Source: Cinnamomum chago (lineage: Eukaryota > Streptophyta > Magnoliopsida > Laurales > Lauraceae). From it: 64,000 bases of DNA. The position numbers and the translations under genes are program-made. Shown piece after piece: positions 49,001 to 58,000 of the stretch. The notes below the pieces were generated by a model that did not search any database, was not told the DNA's origin, and saw nothing but the letters and a program-made list of their open reading frames with translations. The DNA lies in the NCBI GenBank assembly GCA_038049695.1, contig CP142457.1, positions 24,814,501 to 24,878,500 of the forward strand, in the 5' to 3' direction. Positions within the stretch are counted from its first letter, which is position 1; every line of letters begins with the position of its first letter.

Positions 49001-52000
49001 TTCCGGAAAGTTTCGGCCAATTCCGGCCAGAGCAGAGCGAAATTGACAAATATGATTGAGGCCGCTACACTGTTTGAAAATAGCGGTGCTACAGTCTAAA
49101 ACCTAATAGAGCCAATAAATTTTAATTTAGAACATTATTTTTCCTATTTCTTCTCCTTAATAGCCTTTCCTATAGTTATCTCTACCCTTTAAATATGAAA
49201 TTCAGTCATTTATTTGATGTTTAGGATTTTGATACATCTAATTAAGAAGTTCGCGTTAGGGGTTTTGTAATAATCATGTCCTATGGTTAGGTTGAATATG
49301 ATTTGACCTAAAAAACCTTGAATGATGAAGAACAAAATGTGTGGCCTAACTTGACAAATATGGCTTGGCAATGGAGTCCATGTGGACTCTTCCACTAGGC
49401 CGACCACTATGGGAGTCTTGTTCCATAGTGAAGTTGTCATCTTTTCTTCATATGGCATAGTTTAAGATTTATCCTATAGAATTTTTAGGGATTAGTTCTA
49501 CTCATGGTTTAAAAATTGTGGCATCGGCCGACATCAGAAATCGATACCGTCGTGGTTCGTGCTCCGTCACGGTCATCGTGGTGTAAATTTTTTTTTTACC
49601 CAATTTTTTTTTTTTAAATATCCAGAAAGTCCAGAAAATTGTAAAATGCTAGAAAAAATTGTTTTTCTTTTCCATTAGTGACAACAACTATAAAGTAGAA
49701 TATCGGTCCTCCTAAGTGATAACATTCTGTATCGCTATTTAAAGTTTAAAAATTAATTATATTAAGTTTAGTGTGTAATCTTTGGTCCAATCCATATAGT
49801 TTGTAAATCAATTAATGTAGTAGTTCATATCTAAAATCCAAATCACTTAAAATAACTACTTGACAAGATCAGTTTGACTCCAATAGGAATTGGCCCATAG
49901 TTTTGATTGACCATTTTGCAAATCTGAGCTTTTCTTAAAATTTTATTTACATACTTTTTGAAGTGATTTTTCTGATACCCAACTATAATTTGACGATGAT
50001 TTGTTGAGGGCCCATTTAATAAGGGGGTATAATTTTATAAGGTATCCAAACCAGTCAATAAAATTAGCCTCCAATTATATAAGGTATCCTAAAATTTTAT
50101 TTCAATCTGAATTTTCTCCACCACTCCATCAACTGTTTAATGGAAAACATGATTAAGACCCATATATTAAAAACCAAAAGAGCTAACTAAACTTTACATA
50201 TGGAATTGAGCCCACGAAATGGCCCAAGTCCAAGCCTCACAACAAGTTTAAAGTATCAACTGCCGCCAGTAATCCAACTTACCCAAATCATAAATGGAAA
50301 TAAAGCAACAGATTGATAGCCCTAATAAATGGGGCATTCTGTATTCCCACTATCCCCATGGACTGATGCAGATAAGGGGGGAAAGGAAAAAGAAAAGAGG
50401 GAAAGAACAAAGAAGAGAGAAGGAAAGGGAGAAGACGACAAAATAAAAGAGGGACATGAGATGAAGGAAGCATTAGCAACAAGCAGCAGCGGGTGTTGCG
50501 GCTTTGCAGGTAGCATCGGCAAAGCTCCAGGTATCTATACTATCTTTCTCTCTGTGTGTGTATGTGTTTCTTCATTTGCCTGTCATCATACCTTTGTTAA
50601 TGGCCTTTTAACCTAGGGTTTTTCATTTTCATTCCTTAATAATTTACAGTAGATTCTAGTCATCGGACATGTATAAGCTATAATATTTGCTGCCCCATTG
50701 ATTTCATTTTTGAAATCTGTATTTTTCTTAGACTTCAAATGGGGACATTAAATTCAGTTTCAATAAAACTACTTGGTACTGCTTTGGAATGACTAGTTTT
50801 ATCACTTGCAACCTTTCCCCGAACATTTTGCTTATCCATATTATACACTTTGTCGACACCTTTATAATTAAATAGATCAGCACCACTAGGCTTGCAATTT
50901 TTCATATGAGGGGACGCTCTCTGTGACTTAATTATGTACATTTTGTTATTAACTCCTAGTTGCAAGTCTTGGGTGATGATGATCACCACAATATAATATT
51001 AAAACTAAATTTATGGCTATCCTGATTAGGGATTATTTAATATACTAGTTTGTTTGCTACTGACGGGACACTACTAGTCGGGGGGTCCTATCTAGTAGGG
51101 CTATAATATAAGACTAGTCTTAGCTCATGTGGCAGCCATTTTGTATCATTTACGTTGAAAATGTCATTTTATCAGTTTACAGAATTTACCTTGTACAATT
51201 TATGCATATTATTGTAGTCTAGGATTTCTTTAAATCTGACTTGTCGCCATTCAAATTGTATGCATGAGTTAGATAATACGTTTAATTTCTATTTTGCTAA
51301 GTGCTTTAACTTACTCCTTTCTTTTTGGGTATTTTCGATATTCTGGAGTAGGATCTAGTCTGAATGAGTTAGCATCAGAGGGAGCTGCAGGGAAATCAAG
51401 AGTGGAGCTCCGTTAATATAGGATCGGTGTAGACTGTCTTATTTTCTTTAATTTACTTTGTGTTATTGCATTTTAGATTTGCTAATTTAGTTGATAAGTT
51501 ATGGGTAATAAGGCCTTTTTTGGCCAAGTTATTTCTTATTAGTTCAATTGTGGTTTGAACATTTGATTAGTAACTATATTTGAAAATATATAGAAGTTTC
51601 TTGGAATTTCCTTATGCTTTGACAATTGTGAAATTGAATGTAAATGAAATGCTCGTCTACATTTGATTTTCTGTGTTTGAAAATTGAATCTCATACCGAG
51701 GACTTAAATTTATAACTCATGTTCCGAGAGTCGGATTCTAGGAATTCTGGGTCTCAGCAACTGAGATGTGTACATCGTATTGGCAATTGGAATGGACCAA
51801 TACTCGATTTGTATCGGTTGATATGAATCGTATAGGCTGATACTAAAAACCATGCTCACAAAATAAACCCAAGTAATTAGGACAATGCCGTGATGATTGG
51901 TAAGGAAAAAAAAAACACAACTCGGAAAATATGAAACATGCACAAAAGCAGTAAACGCACTAGCCTTTCAGTATAAACTGGAACAAGCTATTTTGAAACA

Positions 52001-55000
52001 AGTCAAATATAGAAGTATAGCAAAGCAACTCACATACTTGCCCCTTTCTCTCTTGAAAGTGTGTATGTGTGTGTAGATAAGTAGATACTTCATCTACCTT
52101 TCTCAGCCGATTATGAACTTAAAACTTAAAAGCAACTTCTTGCAGGCGTCTCACATGTAAAATATACTAATCTGAAGATCATGACTTACTTTAGTGATTT
52201 TTTCTAGATCATCCCTTCCTCCATCAGTGATATCATCTCCAAAAACAATACATTCAGCACAGCGTCCTCCATGAGCCACTACCATTTGCATTTTCATGTA
52301 GCCAAATGTCGTATATCCTTGATCTACCATATCTTCTCTGGGATAAAAAACAGATACTGCAGTTTCCTGGTCTTGTTGGAGAGAAAATACATTAGAATGC
52401 ATACAAAACAACAGAATAGCCCCAACATAAGATTAAAAAACTGGCATCACATCACTATGAACTAGGGTTGCAAACGAGTATCCGATTCTCCGATTACCAG
52501 GAAGTTCCAACCCACAAAAAACTGGGTGTGGAACCTATTTTAAGGTCAGATTCATAAATGGGTCCAGGTCCAAAACCCACTTTAGGTTTCGATTGATAAA
52601 CGGGTCCGGTTCTTGGCCCATATAAGTTCTGACCCGTGGACCTAGGACCCGACATATGAGTCTTTGATATTGCAAATTGTATCTCAAAATTAACTTCTTC
52701 TTTTTTTGGGACATTTTTATGTATAATACTGGAGGAAGTAGACTTGATGCACTGTTATAAGTTGAATGATATGCTTATTTAAAAAAAAATTAAAAATAAA
52801 GAGAAATTAGAACCAATTTTGGAACTAGATTCCAGTCCTATAGGTGCGAGTTTTCCTATCTGAACCGGGTGTGGAACCAACAAAATAGGTTTTGAGTAAA
52901 AACCGGAACCGTTATTTAGAAACGGGTCTAGGTCCAATATGGTTCTGACCCGAGACCGTTCCGTTTTTATAATCCTCTCATCTTCTCTAATTGTATCGTA
53001 TCCTACATAGCAGGTATGGTACAACAATGCAACAGATCCTTCTTGGATCATGGGTCTCTTAGGGCACGTTTGGTAAATAGAAAGGAATCCTTTACTTAGA
53101 GGATTCGTTAGTTCTCTTGCATCCAACATATCCACAAGTAGGATTTCCAAGGAGAGTTCCAGGTTTAGTAAAGAGAGGATTCCTACCATCTATGGGATGT
53201 GTAATCCAACAGTTAGAGGTTTTTTACAATTTTCTCAAAATCCATGAAAAATCAAGGGCTGAGCTTTCATCCCATAGGCATCCTTGGCTCTCTGGAGAAT
53301 CTAAACAGTTCAGATCTTGTAAATGGGGCCCACAGGAATAAAAATCTGATATTTTAAGATCTGGACTTATTAGCAAATATCTCAAAACCCATGACCTAGG
53401 AAGCACGGACACCTCTTCGGGGCCGGCGTGTCTGTGTCCGACACGCCAAAAATGGTGTCCTACTTATTTTTTATATTTTATTTTCCGGACAAGTTGGGGA
53501 CACACTGGCTGTTTAAGTTGGAGAAAAGTATTAAAATTATAATAAAGAAAAGAGAAAGGGGCCGTTTGTAAAAAAAATCTCTTTTAGTTGGAAGAAAAAA
53601 AAGGAAAATAAGGCAGAGGCTAGGGCTTTAAATTAGAAAAAGAAAAAAAGGAAAGGGCCTAAATGCAATTTGATATGTTTGTTAGTTGGTACAGTGGTAC
53701 ACTAGTACTTGAATTTATATTTATTTAATTCCTAAATTGATTACAAAGTTAAAATGATATTATCTTTTAGTATATGATTATATATTATTATTATTATTAT
53801 TATTATTATTAAATATTAACGAATCCCTGACGTGTCCGTGTCCTACTTTTTTGAGAAATGTCGTGTCAGCGTGTCCGTGTCATGTCGTGTCCATGTCCGT
53901 GCTTCTTTGCCCATGACGTATCAACTGTTGAAAATTGACACTAGCCGTTTTGAACCTTCTAATCATATGATTAATGGTCCTGATCTTGACTGTGGGACTC
54001 AAAAGGTAGGTTTCCAAAGCAAATAAGTTGACCTATGTGTTACTTGTTTTGAACAGTAGCAGCGCCTTCTCTGTATCAATGACTTGAAAATACCTTCAAT
54101 GGATGGTATGTTTTCTTTCAATTTTCTCATGATCCATGATGAATCAAGCTGTGAAATTTGACTCCATACATGTTTTAAACCTTTTAAAGAGACTGAACGG
54201 TTCTGATTTTGCAACCAGGGCCCACAAAAGTCCAAAAATTGTGATCCAATGGTCTAGACCTTTTTGCAAATATCTCAAAATATACGAGGAATCAACAGTT
54301 GATATTTGACCTCCTAGGCGTTTTGAACATTTTAAACATGATTAAAGGTTCAGATCTTAATTGAGGGACCCAAAAAGTAGGTTTCCAAAGATAAACCGGT
54401 ACCCTAAACACACTAGCTTTAGAAGCACTGTGCTCCTTTCTTCAAGTGCAGGGATTTGCAGAATGGGGAGGGTCAAATGTTGGAAATATTCAGATACGTG
54501 GAAGCAATGATTCTTTCCAACGATTTTCCAGTGCAAATCAAACATGGATTTTTTGCACTTAGGCCCACCGTCCATTTGGCTTAGGTTGAGGCCCATTTAG
54601 CTCAGATCTACGGATGTCGCTCCACACAACACCCCCCACCCCCAAAGACAGACACACACAAAACCACCATCACCGCCACAAAAGCTGGCGATGTGTTTTT
54701 CGAAAACATCAAGATTGTGAAGTAGTTGCATGAAATGCAGAGTTCAGTGTGCTTTGGTAAAGAAATCAGCCAGATGATTGTTGGAAGAAACGAGTGAAGG
54801 ACGATGGTTTGAAGAACACGTAGGCGAAAAAAGTGACAGTCAATCTGACGCAACAGATTCAATCGGAACACGTCGAAAGTTTCCAACTGCCTAAATGCTG
54901 CTGCGACAGCAGATCGTGACTACAGGTTTGAAGAAACAAGAAATGGGAAGTGGTCAATGCACACCAACAGAGTAATCTCACTCAAAACACCATTAACAAA

Positions 55001-58000
55001 AGAGAGGTAATGGAAAGAAAGGACTGAAGTAATAGTGGCAGAAAGCTCGATGCTTTTATTCAAACATAAATGTTTTATCTTAACTGCTTAGCACGAGCCG
55101 ACTGTAACAACCACATAAACCCCAAAATCCCTTCTTACAAGCAATCCCAATACAACCCAATCTCCTAAAATAATACTATTACGCCTCAAGTTGCTTAATA
55201 AATTAGAAGGCAAGGAATTAATGGAATTGCCCACTGTCAACCATCTCATTACCATAGTAAACCCTTGCAAATAGAAACTTTGGGATTTTCTTGGAGGAAA
55301 ACCTCAATTATCACCCTCCTAATCAAATATCACTAGTTTTCTTTGAGAGTAATATGGCAATCAATTGAAAGAAATGACAGAGAAATCTGAGTTTCCAAAA
55401 GAAAATAGTTGTTCAGACTCATCAGCACGTTACTGCATATGGGGCCCACATGGCCCACTCTTTTGGCCCTACCATCTGAAGCTACATCCTTGGGCGAACC
55501 TAATGGTCATGGACCAAAGTGGATTTGAGTACATTTTGGGCCCAGTAATTGTGGCCAAAATCAGGTTAAGCAGCCCCTGTTTTTGTTTGTTTTCATGTAT
55601 AGAGTTCACCAAACCAAACCAAACCAAGCCTTTTCCCACTAGGTGGGGTCGGCTATATGAATTTGACGACGCCAATCAAATCTGTTTAGGGCCATGTCCT
55701 CCGTTAGATCCATGTAGGCAAGGTCATGTTTAATAGTTTGTTTCCAACTTCTCTTGGGTTTCCCTCTCCCTCTCCTACTCCTGGCAATCTCCATGCTTTC
55801 ACACATTTTAACAGGTGCCTCCGTTGGGCGCCTTCTAATATGGCCAAACCATCTCAGTCGATTTTCTCTCATTTTATCTTTAATCGGTGCTATTCCTACT
55901 TTGCCCCTAATCTCCTCATTCCTAATCCTATCTCTCCTTGTGATCCCGCACATCCATCTTAGCATTCTCATCTCCCCAACTTTCATCTTCTTAACATGAT
56001 TATGCTTTACTGCCCAACACTCTGATCCATATAACAACGTTGGATGTACCGCCACCTTATAATACTTTCCTTTAACCTTGAGGGGGACTTTTCGATCACA
56101 CAAGACCCCCGAAGCACTCCTCCATTTGGTCCACCCGGCCTGAATCCTATGACATACATCAGTATCAATCTCTCCATCCTGTTGCACCATAAATCCAAGG
56201 TACCTAAAGTTTTCTTTCTCTACAATCTTTTGTTTGTCCAAACTTACTTCTATGTTACCAGGTGTCCTACTTTGACTAAACTTGCATTCCATATATTCCG
56301 TCTTGCATCGACTTAGCCTAAACCCTTTTGTCTCTAACGTTTTCCGCCACAATTCTAACTTAGCATTCACTCCTTCTCTCGTCTCATCCACTAAAACAAT
56401 GCCATCTGCAAATAGCATACACCACGGCACCTCATCCTGAATAGAGTTCGCCATTTTGCAAAATATACACTGGTGTGTTGAATTCATAAAACAGTCACTA
56501 TATGAGTAAAATATTGGCATTCGTGGGCTGTTTTGGGCTCCTTATTTCAGTTGGGACCTCTACTCAAGGGTTTGGAGTTTCGACCCCATGTGTTCGATCA
56601 AATGCCTCCATGAAGATCATCGTCTGTTTAATTGCATGATCCTCGAATATTTTGGGCCATCCACATCACAATCTCAACGTGTTTAGTGCACTCATGGAAA
56701 GTGAGCTGGAGAACGATATTCAACTTCAGAAGAGGAACGGGAGACAACATATTCTTTCTTGCTTTTCCAGGAGATAAATATCCTATGGTGGAGCGATGAT
56801 CATTAATGATCGGATCAAGGAGCCTAGGGCACTGATACTATGAAAATTACAGAAGGGAGAAATGAAATGAAAAACAAGCGATGAAATTAGGTCTGCTCCT
56901 GATTTACAGGAACACGCTTTATCCCAACATCATACTTAAAACTAAGGTAAATAATGACAATCGAAATAGAATGGAAATAAGATTTCCATTAGAAGCTGAA
57001 CCAGACTAGAAATTGGAAAAAATGACACTATCTCCTTAGAATCAATCTGTGAGATAATTTTGTCATACTTCTGTGTTTTAGTAATGATTTGGCATAATAG
57101 AATTTATGAGCTTCTAAGATTTGGGAAAAACCATAGCATTTGAAAGTTGCTATTTTGGCTAAACTGCTAAAAATCGAATTTTGTTCTAGAACTAGAAAAC
57201 TGAATTTTTATTCTTTTTGAATTTTAAGGTCTGAGTATCTTTATTGGATTCAAATGGGGGGTATATCTTTATTTACATTAAATATCTTAAGCAAATGGAA
57301 AAGAAATTGTAGATCCCTAGTTTGCTGGGATGAGGTTGGAGAAATAAAGCTACCTGGGATAGACTTAGTCCAAGAGAGTAGAGAGAAAAGTAGGCTCATT
57401 CCGACTTAAGGTTGCTCAAAGTAGACAGAAGAATCATGCAGATAATGGGAGGAGGAATCTTGAATTTTAGTTTGGGGATCATGTATTCTTAAAGTCTCCT
57501 TCGAAGGGCATCATGAGATTTTGTAGAAAGGGAAAGTTAAGGCCGCAATTTATTGGACCTTTTAATATTTTGGAGAAGATCGGAGAGGTGGCATACGGCG
57601 TATCAGAAAACATGTCTCTCGCCTATCAACCAATATTTTATCTAAAGGTCGAATTCCTACCAACATCTTATCCGCACTTTTGAAGTGTGATTCTCTAAAA
57701 CCAGTAGTTCAATTGTCTCTGGGTTCACATTCAGAAAACGATATCCTGCTATTTCAGAATCGGTCTGTGTCATCTCTACCTTTTTTGAAAAAATAAAAGA
57801 AAAGGAAGTAAAATAAAGATCTAGCTTTTGTCATCTCTCATTTTTTAACAAAGACTTGTCTGAATAGTTGTTACTCCAGTACAAAGATTTGTACCTTGCC
57901 ACCAGGAAGCAGCTGAGAAAATGCATGCCAATCAAATCGAGGAAATAAGTGGGCTAGTAATATATGACCAGCCTCATGCACAGCAAGCAATCTCTTCTTC

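Larger units (their letters stand above)
45920..49054. mobile_element. hAT-like MITE split by an LTR retroelement
   Basis: Ends CATAGTTGTCAATTC and, inverted, CATATTTGTCAATTTC; the octamer ATTGAGGC flanks both sides exactly (45912-45919 and 49055-49062). Without the LTR element at 46210-48946 it would be about 400 bases. TTCCGG / CCGGAA motifs are abundant in both halves. Confidence 0.85.

Noticed and set aside
56441-56520. First 27 residues of the minus-strand frame at 56520 as part of the LINE protein
   Set aside because: The LINE starts at 56440 just inside the nonamer target duplication; upstream codons are host DNA that happens to stay open.
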